A DNA stretch of 64,000 nucleotides from Amphibalanus amphitrite (lineage: Eukaryota > Arthropoda > Thecostraca > Balanomorpha > Balanidae). The stretch is from the NCBI RefSeq assembly GCF_019059575.1, contig NW_024881994.1:1-64000 (forward strand), in the 5' to 3' direction. The notes below the pieces were generated by a model. It saw only the letters and a program-made list of their open reading frames with translations. It ran no database searches and was not told the origin of the DNA. Shown in pieces: positions 50,095 through 61,700 of the stretch; the first letter of the stretch is position 1, and each line of letters starts with the position of its first letter. A program made the translations under genes and the position numbers.

Positions 50095-53000
50095 GTGAGC
50101 GACGCGCCCCCCGCCGTGAGGCCCGACGGCGGGGGCAGAAGGGACTGCGGCCCATGGGTGCCCAGGGGAGGCCACAGCCGGAGAGCCAAGAATCGGAGGT
50201 ACCGTCACAACTGCCAAGTTCGAAGCCGACTGCTGGTGATCAGCTGGAACGCGGAGGGGATCCTCGGGAAGATCGGGGAGCTCAGCCGTTGGCTGTCGGA
50301 CACGAAGGTGGACGTGGCGGCGATCCAGGAGGCTCAGTTGGCTGGCAAGGCCCTCACGGTTCCGGGGTATCAGACGGCTGCAGTCTCAAGAAGGGCCCGA
50401 GGCAGGAGGGACGGTGGACCGGTCCGCGGCGGGGACGTTGCAATCCTGGTCAGGAACGGTCTGAACTTCACCACCATCAGGAGCTCCCCCCTTCAGCCTC
50501 AAGACGACACCACCGAGTGCTGTGCCATCCGTGTCATCTTGAGCACAGCAAGACAACACTCCAGACACCTCGACATCTACAATGTGTACCGCCCGCCCAT
50601 CCGAACATCCGCCCAGGACGAGCGGGTCGACTTCTTCAGCCTGGATGCATTCCCGAGCAATGATGCCACTATCATCACGGGAGATCTCAACAGCCACCAC
50701 CCTGTCTGGGATGTTTCTTGTTCAAACCCGGACAGGGTCGGTGACTCCATCTATGAGTGGACGGCCCGCCACGACTGGCAGGTGCTCAACTCCGGGACCC
50801 CCACACGGGCCGGCTACGGGGAGGACGCCCGCCTCTCAGCTCCTGACGTCACTCTGGCGCACAGTGACCTGGCCCGGCGCTGCACGTGGGAGGTCGGCAC
50901 CGATCTGGGGAGCGACCACCTCCCGCAGCTGGTCGCGGTCACCACCTCGGGACACCGGCCTCGTCGCATCAGGAAGACGCGCTGGGCCTTCCATAAAGCC
51001 GATTGGACGGCTTTCACGGCCCGCTGCGAGGAGACGATGGCTGACCTGACGCTGGGAGAGACCTCGGTGGAGAGACTCGCCGCGCGTTTCAACGATGCTA
51101 TCATCGAGGCGAGCGTGCGGTGCGTTCCCCGGGGCGCCCGGGCGGACCCCAAGCCGTGGGCGCTCGACCCGGAGCTGGTGCGTGCGGTGGAGGAACGGAA
51201 AGCGGCAAGAGCAGCCGTCCAAGAGGACCCGTCCCCGGAAAACCAGACGCGCTGGAAAGAGAAGAAGAGGCACGCTGCAGATGTCGAGGCTGACGCCAGG
51301 CGCCGCGCGTTCCAGGACTTCGCGTCTACCGAATTGAACCGCCGCGCGGCCTTGGGCCGCGTCACAAAGATCCTGCGCAAGATGGAGGGTGCGGTGACGG
51401 ACACCTGCCCCGGCCAGGCCATCAACGGGGACCGCGGCCAACTCGTCGCGGAGGACCGGGCCAAGGCCGAGGCGTTTGTCCGCACCTACGCAAACGTCAG
51501 CAGCCACACCCGTCACAGGAGGCGTGATCGATCAGTGAAGGCTGATCTGAGGGTGGTGAAGACGCGCCCCTGCTCATGTGCTGGACAGCGCGATGGTGCC
51601 TGCCAGCCCTTCTCCAGACAAGAGATGAGGACCCAGCTGAGCAAGCTGAAAATGAAGAAGGCTCCCGGCGCTGACGATGTATGTGCGGAACACCTCAAGC
51701 ACCTCGGGCCGGTGGCCCAGGCCGCGCTACTGCACGTCATCAACAAGTCGTGGAGCTCCGCTGAAGTCCCCTCGGTATGGAGGAGAGCAATCATCATACC
51801 GATCCCTAAGGCCGGGAAGGACCCTCAAGAGGTCACTAGCTACCGTCCGATATCGCTCACCAGCCACGTCGCCAAGCTGATGGAGCGGATGGTGGCAGCT
51901 AGGCTCACGCACCTACTGGAGCGAGACAACATTATCCCCGCAGAGCAGGTCGGTTTTCGCCGCGGCCGCTCTGCAGAGGAGAACCTGGGACGACTCATAC
52001 AAGAAGTCCAGGACGGGTGGAACCGGCCGCCACCGAAGGGACGCCCGTCTGACGGCAAGACCGCCGCCAGGTTCGTGTTGACGGCCTATGACTTCTCCCG
52101 CGCCTACGATGTAATTGACCATCAAATGCTGCGACTGAAGATGTCCCATCACCTTCCACGGTGCCTTGTCACGTGGATTCACCACTTCCTCCGAGACCGA
52201 CGCGCCTGCGCGGAGGTCAATGGGTCACGGAGCCGGAACCGCCCATTCCGAGCTGGCCTGCCGCAGGGGTCCGTCCTCGCACCGACCCTGTTCACGCTGT
52301 GGTCGGCGGACCTCGTGGCGGCGCTGAAGCGGATCCCGGGCACCTCTGTCTTCCTGTACGCCGATGACACCGCAACACTGTGTTCCGGCGGTACGATAGC
52401 GGAAGCAAGGGACCGGGCTCAACAAGCGGCGGATGCCATAGCGAAATGGGCCCGCGACTGGAAGATGCGGCTGGCAGGAAGCAAGACGCAAGTTTTAGCC
52501 CTGTCGCAGCACTACGTCGACGCCCGGGACCTGTACATCCACGTAGACGGGGCACGAGTGGACGCTGGGAGACACCTTCACCTTCTCGGTGTAACCCTGG
52601 ACCGGCAACTTCACATGGGCGAGCACTGCGCGCGCGTCCGGAAGAAGACCAAGCCGAGGATCGCACAGCTCCGTAAGATGACCGGGCGTTCCTGGGGTCT
52701 GCGGGAGCCACAGCTGCGAGTAGTAGCCAACGGCTACATCCGCGGTGCCCTGGAATACGCGGCGGCTGCATGGCTCCCTGCAGCGTCCGAGTCCCACGTA
52801 GAGCTACTGGAGATTGAGATGCGCGCCGCAGCCCGCGTTATCACCGGGTGCCCCGTGAGCACGCCGAGGGACCCGCTCCTCGCGGAAGCCGGTCTGGTTC
52901 CCGTGAGAGCACGCCGGGACCTGCTCGCTGCCAGACTGAGCTGTCTGGCAGCCTCACAAAGAAGCGGCGACCCACTGCGCGCGGTGGCCGAAGCAACGGC

Positions 53001-54129
53001 CCCACGGCGGCTCCGCACCACCACCGGCTGGCGCGACACGGGAGCGCGCGCCCTGGTGAGCGCGGGCGTGCGAGATGTACCTGTGGAGGAGCGCCTGCAC
53101 GTCACCATCCCGCCGTGGATCGATGACACCAGGGTCCAGTTTAGACTTGACATCGGCAACCACATCAGCCGCACAGCACCACCCGACGTCCGGCGGGAGA
53201 GAGCGGAGGAGCATCTGGCCACCCTCCCAGACGACGCCGTATGGGTGTGGAGCGACGGCTCGGCGGAGGGAGGTGTCTCAGCCGGAGGGAGTGGAGCGCT
53301 GATAATCCTCCCCTCAGGCGAGGAACACGAGCTCCGAGCCCCTGCGGGCAGGATATGCAGCAGCACCCGCGCCGAATTGGTGGCGATCCGCGGGGCACTG
53401 GAGATGCTGCTGCGGCTGGAGGGCGGCCTGGCGGAGAGCCCGGTCATCGTCTGCGCCGACTCGCAGGCGGCGCTCGCCACACTGGCGAGTGGGGCTGGGA
53501 GCCAGGCGACAGCACTCGGCGCCGCCGTATGGCGACTGCTCCTGGCGCTCACGGACGGAGGACGCCGAGTCTTCATGCAGTGGATCCCAGCGCACTGCGG
53601 AATACCCGGCAATGAGAGAGCGGACGTGCTGGCTAAAGAGGCATCCAGCCTGTCGCAAGACACCGTCCCAACGGACGTCCGCTCGATGGTGAAGGCAGTC
53701 GGCCGCTCCGCCACCAAGGCATGGCGTCGCAGCTGGCCAGACAGCTTCTTCAAAACCATCATGGGAGACCGGATGCCGATGCCGGTGCTCCTGGAGTCTC
53801 GCGACGAGGCGGTCAACGTCCACCAGCTGCGGGCGGGACACTGGAGCCGCTCGCAGAGCTACCTTCACAGAATCGGACGCCGCCCCGAGCGCGACTGCCC
53901 ACAGTGCAGTGATCTGGCCTGCCCGGCGGCGCGCTGCCTGGTGTGTCGCGAGGGCCCAGACACGCCGGAGCACGTGCTGCTGAGGTGCCCGTGCTTGGCT
54001 GGCGCGAGGCTCCGCCTACTTGGCAATATCAGACCGGACCCTACGCAGCTTCGGGACGGCGGGGCCGTGGCGGCCTTGAGCCGCGGCTACCTCAGTCACC
54101 AAGAGCCGTTGGGCTACGGTCGGCCGTGA
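50095..54129 (+). CDS. LINE polyprotein: APE endonuclease, reverse transcriptase, RNase H, CCHC knuckle
   Basis: 1344 codons from GTG at 50095, directly after an in-frame TAA at 50092. Endonuclease: N52, E79, GDLN 196-199, SDH 273-275. Linker 320-510. RT: KKAPGADDV 521-529, YRPISLTS 583-590, GFRRGRS 620-626, motif A Asp666, GLPQGSVLAP 721-730, YADD 755-758. RNase H: D1054, E1094, D1122, H1167, D1177. C-terminal knuckle: C1281, C1284, H1293, C1298. It would nick target DNA, prime on the nick and copy its own RNA. All motif residues are intact. The first ATG in frame is codon 315, past the endonuclease, so initiation must use a non-AUG codon or another route. No separate ORF1 is evident in the 270 bp before it. 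Composition is much more GC-rich than the flanks. Confidence 0.93.
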   Translation: MSDAPPAVRPDGGGRRDCGPWVPRGGHSRRAKNRRYRHNCQVRSRLLVISWNAEGILGKIGELSRWLSDTKVDVAAIQEAQLAGKALTVPGYQTAAVSRRARGRRDGGPVRGGDVAILVRNGLNFTTIRSSPLQPQDDTTECCAIRVILSTARQHSRHLDIYNVYRPPIRTSAQDERVDFFSLDAFPSNDATIITGDLNSHHPVWDVSCSNPDRVGDSIYEWTARHDWQVLNSGTPTRAGYGEDARLSAPDVTLAHSDLARRCTWEVGTDLGSDHLPQLVAVTTSGHRPRRIRKTRWAFHKADWTAFTARCEETMADLTLGETSVERLAARFNDAIIEASVRCVPRGARADPKPWALDPELVRAVEERKAARAAVQEDPSPENQTRWKEKKRHAADVEADARRRAFQDFASTELNRRAALGRVTKILRKMEGAVTDTCPGQAINGDRGQLVAEDRAKAEAFVRTYANVSSHTRHRRRDRSVKADLRVVKTRPCSCAGQRDGACQPFSRQEMRTQLSKLKMKKAPGADDVCAEHLKHLGPVAQAALLHVINKSWSSAEVPSVWRRAIIIPIPKAGKDPQEVTSYRPISLTSHVAKLMERMVAARLTHLLERDNIIPAEQVGFRRGRSAEENLGRLIQEVQDGWNRPPPKGRPSDGKTAARFVLTAYDFSRAYDVIDHQMLRLKMSHHLPRCLVTWIHHFLRDRRACAEVNGSRSRNRPFRAGLPQGSVLAPTLFTLWSADLVAALKRIPGTSVFLYADDTATLCSGGTIAEARDRAQQAADAIAKWARDWKMRLAGSKTQVLALSQHYVDARDLYIHVDGARVDAGRHLHLLGVTLDRQLHMGEHCARVRKKTKPRIAQLRKMTGRSWGLREPQLRVVANGYIRGALEYAAAAWLPAASESHVELLEIEMRAAARVITGCPVSTPRDPLLAEAGLVPVRARRDLLAARLSCLAASQRSGDPLRAVAEATAPRRLRTTTGWRDTGARALVSAGVRDVPVEERLHVTIPPWIDDTRVQFRLDIGNHISRTAPPDVRRERAEEHLATLPDDAVWVWSDGSAEGGVSAGGSGALIILPSGEEHELRAPAGRICSSTRAELVAIRGALEMLLRLEGGLAESPVIVCADSQAALATLASGAGSQATALGAAVWRLLLALTDGGRRVFMQWIPAHCGIPGNERADVLAKEASSLSQDTVPTDVRSMVKAVGRSATKAWRRSWPDSFFKTIMGDRMPMPVLLESRDEAVNVHQLRAGHWSRSQSYLHRIGRRPERDCPQCSDLACPAARCLVCREGPDTPEHVLLRCPCLAGARLRLLGNIRPDPTQLRDGGAVAALSRGYLSHQEPLGYGRP

Positions 54130-54161
54130 GCCGACCCGGGGAGACCAACAACAACAACAAC

Positions 54162-54175
54162 AGGTCACTTGAGGC
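54162..54175. repeat. Target duplication of the LINE (right)
   Basis: AGGTCACTTGAGGC, matching 49811-49824. Confidence 0.9.
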
Positions 54176-54852
54176 TACAAACAGTTTTTTGCCAATAACT
54201 CGCGATTGGAAAGAGCTAGAACGCTGGGGATGGTCTCATTGTGTTTGTCTTGTTGAGACGCATCGACTGATATGCAACATGACCTTTTCCGGTAAGGTCA
54301 TGACCTTGACCTGAGGTCAAATTTTCAAGTTAACCTTTCAAGGTCAAATTATAGTTCATTCGACGCGTCTCGGCGAGGGGAACACGATTCTGGCCATAGA
54401 AATGTCGTGGCTTTTTGTAGTCGAAAGTTATTGTCGAAAAACACTTTTCGTAAAAACAGCTATTTTTGGAGTTTTTGCCCTCTGGAGGCTAAACCGTTGA
54501 CCTGAGGTCAATATTGATAATGACCTTTTCAAAAGAAAAGTTCAAAAGCTATCGTTTGCTCTTCCATGCGTTTTTCTAGCTACCATAGTTCCTGAGATAG
54601 CGGCATGTTTTCTAAAAAATATTATGACAATTGGCAAATTTTGACCTTTGATGACCTCTGGTGACACCAATATTGCTCTAAGGTCAAAAATGACAGAAAT
54701 ACTTTCAAACGTACGCATTGAGAGCTATCGACTGCTTTTTACCGCGTCTTTCTAGCCCTCTTAGTTTTTGAGTTAGAGGTGGGTGGTAACATATGCCCCC
54801 CCTCACTAGGGCGAAGTTGGCCGAGACCGCCACTGGGGCGCGGGTTAAGCAC

Positions 54853-55405
54853 TAGAGCACTTCATGGGCCGGATAAATCCGTTATCCACGGATAAATCCG
54901 CGGACCGGATAGGATTGGATTCTAAATTTGTTAAAAAGGAACGGATATGGGCGGGCCGGATTTGGGAATTGAAGGTTGAACCCGGATCAAAACGGATCAA
55001 AATTTTAACATTCAACATTGAAGTTAAAAATTAACCTAATGTGTTAAGCGGCAGCAGAGGTTTGATTAAAGTAATAGGCATCATTTTATGACACTCACTT
55101 GTCACAAGACTTGTCTTCAAGTGGATAATGTATGCAATGTATGCATGGTTTTTGGAACCATGATGGTCTATGAGATGTATGGCTGTCTGGTCCCTTAGAT
55201 TGAATTTTTTAGTCCAGTTTTGGGTGAAACCAGTTATTGGTGAAACGGATTATTACGGATATTTTTTGGAAGTTTGGCTGCAATACGGGCCATGGGTGGG
55301 CCGGATTCTGATATTCAAAGAAAGGCGGATAATGGGCGGATCTGGATATGACTTGCCGGATATGGGCCGGGCCGGATCCTAAAAAGCCTATCCGTGAAGT
55401 GCTCT
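54853..55405 (+). mobile_element. hAT-type MITE at the right edge of the family A-related element
   Basis: The ends TAGAGCACTTCA and TGAAGTGCTCTA form a 12-bp perfect inverted repeat. They are flanked by the 8-bp duplication TTAAGCAC (54845-54852 and 55406-55413), whose first half is the terminal TTAA of the neighbouring TTAA element. Subterminal GGATAAATCCG/CCGGAT words are abundant. 553 bp, non-coding. Confidence 0.93.
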
Positions 55406-55413
55406 ATTAAGCA

Positions 55414-55785
55414 CGTCTCAAAATTTTTCGGGCCAAGGACATTTGTATACCTTAGTATACATGAACTTTAATTCTTTCTGGAAAAGTTCCAAACACACAA
55501 TTTTGTTTACAAAACCTGCAAGCAATGATCAACAACGAATGGTTATGTTAGCAAAACAACAGTTTTCGATGAGTCATACTCTTAAAAAGAAATAACAGGA
55601 AAATAATTAGGAGACGTACCTCTATGCTGCGACCGCCGAGATACCGGGAAGATTGAAGCGCTGAGGCGTCAACAAATTCAACTTGAGGATATAAATTCAG
55701 CCACCAGGTGGCGGACCATGGCATGAAGAATGCAACGCATGGCCATGAAATAGCCTAGCCATTAGTGAATTCCGTAGAGATCGAC
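55414..55785. other. Unassigned interval
   Basis: AT-rich with a double GTATAC motif at about 55447-55462. Nothing else recognised. Confidence 0.4.
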
Positions 55786-56986
55786 TTAACCCGCGCCCTG
55801 CTGGGGGGGGGGTGTTTGAACACCCCCCCCTTGTGGTTTTTCGCGAATATCTCAAAAACGGCGGCGCGGAGCGCCGCCGTTTTTGGTACACCTTATCATA
55901 CATCAATTCTACACATGTTGTGAAAATTTCAGACCAAGGTCATTCAAGGTCAGGTCACCAGGTCACTTGAAGTGACCTCACCTCATAAAAAGTTTCAATG
56001 TCTGTCATAGCTACACCGAGTGACCGATCGCTTTGAAACTTTCAGCGATTGCTAAGAGCAATAGCATGTACAAAATGTATATCTCAGAATTTTGATATCG
56101 ATGACCTAAGGTCAGGTCAATTTTGCGACCTCCCCATTATAAGTCAATGGGAGAAAATTGAAATGCGCCTCTTTTGGACGAAAGACATTATAAACACTCC
56201 CAAGCACTGAATTACAAGTGGTTTAGACACACTAAACATGAAAATGGTGTCCGTGACCCCTGTTTATGCCCTGAGGTCATCTTAGGTCACGAATGGTATC
56301 TAACAGTTTTTCGCAAATAACTTTTGATAGAGGCATGCTAGAGCGATGAAAACGCCTTAGATGTGTTCAGCTCGACGATACGGATCGACTGATATGCAAC
56401 ATGACCCTTTCCGGTCAGGTCATGACCTTGACCTGAGGTCAAATTTTGAAGTTGACCTTTCAAGGTCAAGTTATAGTTCTTTCGATGCGTCTTGACGAGA
56501 GGAACACGATGCCGGTAAAAGTAAGCTCGTACAAGGCTTGGGTCAAAAGTTATTGCAGAACAACTGTTTCCGAAAAAATCGGCTATTTTTGCAGTTTTTG
56601 CCCCCTGCAGGCAAAACCGTTGACGTTAGGTCAAATCTGAGAAAATTACTCAGAAAGGGCGTTAATAGGGCTATCGAATGCGCTTTTCCGCGGCGCCGTA
56701 GCTCTATTGGTTCCCGAGTTATGCGTTGGCTTCTTGGAAATTGTCGACATTCGACCTGGAAATCGGCGAAATTTTGCCTTCAATGACCTCTGGTGACCTG
56801 ACCTTTGACCTGACCAAAAAATTGACCGAAGTGATTTCCTCATTATTTTTGACGCTCTTTCGAACGCCGCCTTCCGCGTATCGCTACGTGGCCCAGGAGC
56901 CGAGTTAGAAGGGGGGGTGTTCAAACACCCCCCCCCCCCCCCAGCAGGGCGTGGAAATCCAGGACCCCCAGCCGGGCGCGGGTTAA
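55786..56986 (+). mobile_element. TTAA element, family A copy 2
   Basis: TTAA lies at 55786-55789 and 56983-56986. The ends are TTAACCCGCGCCCTGCTGGG and GCCGGGCGCGGGTTAA. Hairpin cores are TGTTTGAACA (left) and TGTTCAAACA (right). It carries the same roughly 30-bp extension outside the right hairpin as the copy at 506-1689, which it matches closely along its length. AGGTCAGGTCA clusters lie near 55938, 56107 and 56415. Confidence 0.9.
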
Positions 56987-57319
56987 GACAATGTATACCC
57001 CAGTATACAAAAAGAACCAAGAGGATATGTACAGTGTCCATCCAAACCGCTCCATCCGGCCCGTAATGCCATCAGATGGGCGGCACACGGTACAGCTTTT
57101 CCCACCCATCAGTGGACAGGGGCTGTGCAATACCACTGGCGTAGGGTTATAGCACCACTTTATGAGGCTGTAAAACCGTGGTCAAGTATGGGTCCTTGCG
57201 TCCACTGTGTTGCTGTGCATATGCAAACTCTTGAATTTTCCTGAGTTACGCTGTGCAGACTCAAAACGCTCTCTTTTCAACTATGTACATATTTTCCGTC
57301 TCTCCTTCCATCCAGCTCC
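56987..57319. other. Unassigned interval
   Basis: Starts with a double GTATAC motif at about 56993-57009. No gene recognised. Confidence 0.4.
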
Positions 57320-57802
<483 letters not shown>

Positions 57803-57805
<3 letters not shown>

Positions 57806-58989
57806 GCGATCGCCGCCGGCAGCCTTGCCCCGGTGACAGGCCCGCATAATGAGCCGCTTCACAGGACAAACTGTCACCATCGAGCCGTGATGAATGCGCC
57901 TCCGACCGGCTATCGGCACCGCCCAGTCGACTGCCGCCGATCGGCGCCCGTCGCGCCGCCGATGAACGCCAATCGCGACAGACGACGCCAGCGAGCCACC
58001 CTGATGGCTGACTTCACAAGATAGCCGGCCTGGTCAGACGGTCAAGGTCGGGCAGCTCGTCATGGAGGATATCCTGGTAACGCAGCACGCATTCGCAGCG
58101 GAGCTGAGGGAGCATCGGGAGCTAAAAATAAGATGGATTCAGAACTCTTCAGTGATGCGGTAGATTTGACGTGCAACATCATTATTGCGCAACTGGACTG
58201 TGCCGAATGTAAGCGAAAATAAGGGTTGGTGCTCACTGCTCACTTTGCCGTCATGCTTGACATTGCATTGCAATAATTGCGTTACATCACTTGGAGTTAC
58301 TTAGTGTTATTGAGCAAGAATGCATGTCTTACGCAATTTGAACGCCACACAAGAATGTTACAACATTGCTTAGCATTGTGCTGGATACGTGGAATGTGGA
58401 TGTTAATCGCACAAAGCCCGTGTCAGACTACTCATCTTTTAGTCAAGATGAATCTTCATTGAATCCACACAAGGACAGAGGAACTGCACATTGTACATAT
58501 ACATTCAATGGTGCATTGTGCCTCGTGCGATTGATTACTTGCACTTGATGATTTTCCGTGTCATCTGATCAATGATACCTTTATGGTTCTGTGATGCTGC
58601 TCGAGGCCAGCGGTTACCCGGTGGTGTGCGGTGACCTCTGGGGTCAGCTGTGCCCCGTGTAGAGCCCCGGGTGGGGTCAGGCGGCCGGTGACCTCCGTCG
58701 CGGGAGGACGGTCGGGGCGGCACGCTGGCATGATGAGGGCTGTTGGCGGACTGTCCCTGAGGAGGTGATAAGAGGCTGCCGACCGACGGCCGGCGGCCCG
58801 TATTGATGGCGTCGGCGGCCGCTGGCCGGGCCGATAGCGGTCACCCGACAGCCGGCGCAGGGAGGCGCTACTGTGAGACGAGCTCTCAACTGACAGCGGC
58901 CAGCCGGCGCCCGAAACGGAGGCGGGGAGCAGTCGCACCGCGGCCCGGCCCGGTCCGATCCGGTTCAGCCGGACAGAGAACAGACGCTC
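57803..58989. other. Unassigned interval, GC-rich at both ends
   Basis: GC-rich DNA at 57805-58080 and 58600-58989 flanks an AT-rich middle. Open frames are long on both strands because of composition; none is recognisable. Confidence 0.4.
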
Positions 58990-59172
58990 CCGGACAGGGG
59001 CGGCGGCACGTGTCTGGCTCGCGGCCCCAGCTGGACAGTGTCCGGACAGGGGCGGACAGGGGCGGCGGCACGAGTCCGGCTCGCGGCCCCAGCTGGACAG
59101 TGTCCGGACAGGGGCGGACAGGGGCGGCGGCACGTGTCCGGGCCCGGCTCGCGGCCCCAGCTGGACAGTGTC
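58990..59172. repeat. GC-rich minisatellite, about three 52-66 bp units
   Basis: Units contain GGACAGGGGCGGCGGCACG and then GGCTCGCGGCCCCAGCTGG. The second and third units carry an extra GGACAGGGGC. Starts are near 58991, 59043 and 59105. Confidence 0.88.
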
Positions 59173-60702
59173 TGGAGGCCGCTTCAGGCGCGCCGCGCAG
59201 GCCACACGTGCCACCGCCAGCGGTGGCCCTGATTTGCACCAGCTCCGGAATTTACCGCATTCGGCGGAACAGGCCACACACCACTGCTCGCTAGTTACAC
59301 ACGCTTATGAAATAAGAACGTTAAATATTCCAACAGCACTCGGGAAGTTACCGCGACTCGGTTATAACCGGCTCAGACTCGCTGTTTTAATTTGTAATCT
59401 GACGCCGCGAGACCCTGTTCTGAAAACATCACATTTTCCGCGTAAGCAGCCGTCGATATAACCTGGTTTGAATCTTTTGCCAGTAACACTGCTTATTTTT
59501 CAATTTTATTTCTCAATGGATAAAGCAACCCCAGATTACAGCACTCGCTATCAGGAGTCACCCAGGATGATTGCACCGCCTGTTCGGGCCGACTCTTGCT
59601 CTCGGCTGTGTGTCGACTGTCGACCGACATCCAGACACGGCACTCCATCCGCTGATGGCGGCGATACGGTGGCGCCGGTGATTGCTTTGGACGCTACCGG
59701 CTGCCACTGCTACTGCTCAGACCCACGGCATCTGGCCGCAGAGACATCTCCAGACCTCTTAGATGTTGTCGGTGAGGGGAATATCGGTCAGCAATTACAT
59801 GTTAGGAGCTACTAAAAGTTGCTAGGATAGCCTGATACCTACATAGGTTGTAGTGAGTAGTCACGACACATATCGTCTCCTCTTCGAAACACAAAGAAGT
59901 CTTTCAACAGCAAGCAATTTGAAGCGTTCGGTCACGAGGCACGAGGTAAGTGTTAGTAATCCCTCACTTTGTTGTGGTATGCCCCGTTTTAACTTATCTC
60001 ACCTCACCCAAATGTGTGGCATTGTGATTGGAAACCCTGTCGTTTGGATTAATCATGTCAAGTCATACGGTGCCAAGGTCAGCTGGGAAGTCACTGTGAA
60101 CTTGTGAAATTGAACACGTGCGCACAACTCTTCTACAAGTGCGGGCATCTCGAAGGCGGTCAGACTGATCGCGCCCAAAGTTGGTATGTCAGTGAACACC
60201 TGCGTCGATAGCATCCAAGTTTGCTGCAGCCTTCAGAGACCGATCAGCTAAGTGGCTCCGAGGTACTGCCGGTGAACACTTCACACGCGCTGACTGCGAA
60301 CACAACTTTCTATATAAAAAACACGGAACAAATAGTTCTTGTCTCTATCAATATACAACTTTCTATCGAAGAAAGACTCCACTGTCTGCACCAAAATTAG
60401 AATGCCAAATGTTTCATATCTTTAATCCTATATATGTGATATATTTTGATAGCGTATTACAAATTTCTTCGATGTGTTCCGAGTAACATGTCCATTGTGC
60501 ACCGAGCAGCATATTCTGGCATAGGGACAATCGATGTCACAATATCTGATCGGGTTCTTATCTAGACCTATACTTCTAATGTATGTACATTATACATAGG
60601 CGTCGGCACCGGGGCACCATGCCCCCCTTTGATTTGGGCATTTTAACATTAGCCCTATAGGCGTTGCATGGAAAGAATGGGACCAAAAGTCGGCAGTGCC
60701 CC
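59173..60702. other. Unassigned interval
   Basis: Short ORFs at 59468-59815 and 59853-60107 have no recognisable family or exon signals. No gene called. Confidence 0.4.
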
Positions 60703-61700
60703 TTAACCCTATTCCTGGCGGGCTCCGCCGGGACAAGAAACTGGCGGGGGGGGGGGGGGGCGATTCGGCCCCCCCCCTGAGATCTCGAGAACGAAGCAAG
60801 ATAGCGACAAGCGGTAAACGGCATCGGATACGCATGGACAAGGTCTACAATTTTTACTGAGATCATTTTCAGGTCAGGTCAAAGATGACGTCACAGGGGT
60901 CGAAAAAGTCAAAATGGCGGCGCTAGATATGGAGAGAGTTTTTCTCGAATAACTTTCGAATTAGTCAAGATAGGAACAAACTAAGGGCATCATCGTGATC
61001 CTCTCGTCAATCCGCATCGAATGATATATATGTTGACCTCGAAAGGTCAAGGTCAAAGGTTGACCTCAGGTCACGTGACCTCGAGGTCATCATGTATATC
61101 ATTCGATGCGTCTTGACGAGCTGAACACAATGAGACCATCCACGCATCTGTATCTTGTTCCTGTACGGAGTTATTGGCCAAAAACCTTTGGTGACCTTTG
61201 ATGACGTCACATGACCTCACAGCTGCCCAACAGCAAAACAGACCTCAAGGTAGTGAAGGTTGGTCGTATATGAAGTCATGTATGGTATATGGGGCCATTC
61301 CGACCAGTTTTAGTGGTAAAAACAGGGAGTTGATTTTTCCCCCATTGACTTATAATGGGGAGGTCGCGAAATTGACCTGACCTTAGGTCACCGATATCAA
61401 AATTCCGAGATATACAAATTGCACATACTGGTACCCTAACTAAAGCCTGAAGAGAAGAAATTGATCGGTCAAAAACTCTAGCTCTGGCGTGATTGCAAAC
61501 TTTTCTGAGGTAGGGTCACCAAACCGCCTCTGGTGACCTGACCTGAGGTCAGATCAACTCAAAATTTTCAGACATGTTGCGTAGAAGCCTTATAGGAAAA
61601 GTCAGAAAATTTGAGCTTCCTAGCTCAACGCGTTTGGGAGAAATAACCAAAAAACCTCAGGGGGGGCTCCTGAGGCCCCCCCCGCCAGGAATAGGGTTAA
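60703..61700 (+). mobile_element. TTAA element, family E copy 2 with an inverted family A segment
   Basis: The ends are TTAACCCTATTCCTGGCGGG and CCGCCAGGAATAGGGTTAA (TTAA 60703-60706, 61697-61700). The left hairpin core is CGATTCG. Between about 60960 and 61410 the sequence is a reverse-complement relative of family A (the CCCCATTGACTTATAATGGG and TTGACCTGACCTTAGGTCA blocks). The final 290 bp match the E copy at 44788-45802. Confidence 0.85.

Larger units (their letters stand above)
49823..54161 (+). mobile_element. Full-length LINE (I/R1-group non-LTR retrotransposon)
   Basis: The element runs from a 5' HDV-like ribozyme to a short (CAA)n tail at about 54146-54161 and is bounded by a 12-14 bp target duplication. 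One intact 1344-codon frame carries an APE endonuclease, RT, RNase H and a CCHC knuckle. The untranslated 3' part is only about 30 bp. The intact ORF, clean duplication and complete 5' end suggest a recent insertion. The clade within the I/R1 group (I, Ingi, Outcast, LOA, R1) cannot be settled by eye. Confidence 0.92.
49312..54848 (+). mobile_element. TTAA element, family A-related copy 3, host of a full-length LINE
   Basis: The ends are TTAACCTTCGCCCCAGTGGG (TTAA 49312-49315) and CCACTGGGGCGCGGGTTAA (TTAA 54845-54848). The interior follows family A (AATTTGTATATCTCGG..., GGTCAGGTCAGTGGCGTGACC, TGCAACATGACCTTTTCCGG). It is interrupted by the LINE at about 49823-54161, which is flanked by a duplicated AGGTCACTTGAG. 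Without the LINE the element is about 1.2 kb, the same size as the other A copies. Confidence 0.88.

Noticed and set aside
50814-53973. Long minus-strand ORFs across the LINE
   Set aside because: Antisense shadows of a GC-rich coding frame.
59468-59815. 115-codon ORF as a host gene
   Set aside because: No recognisable domain, no clear exon signals, and ordinary length for chance ORFs in this composition.
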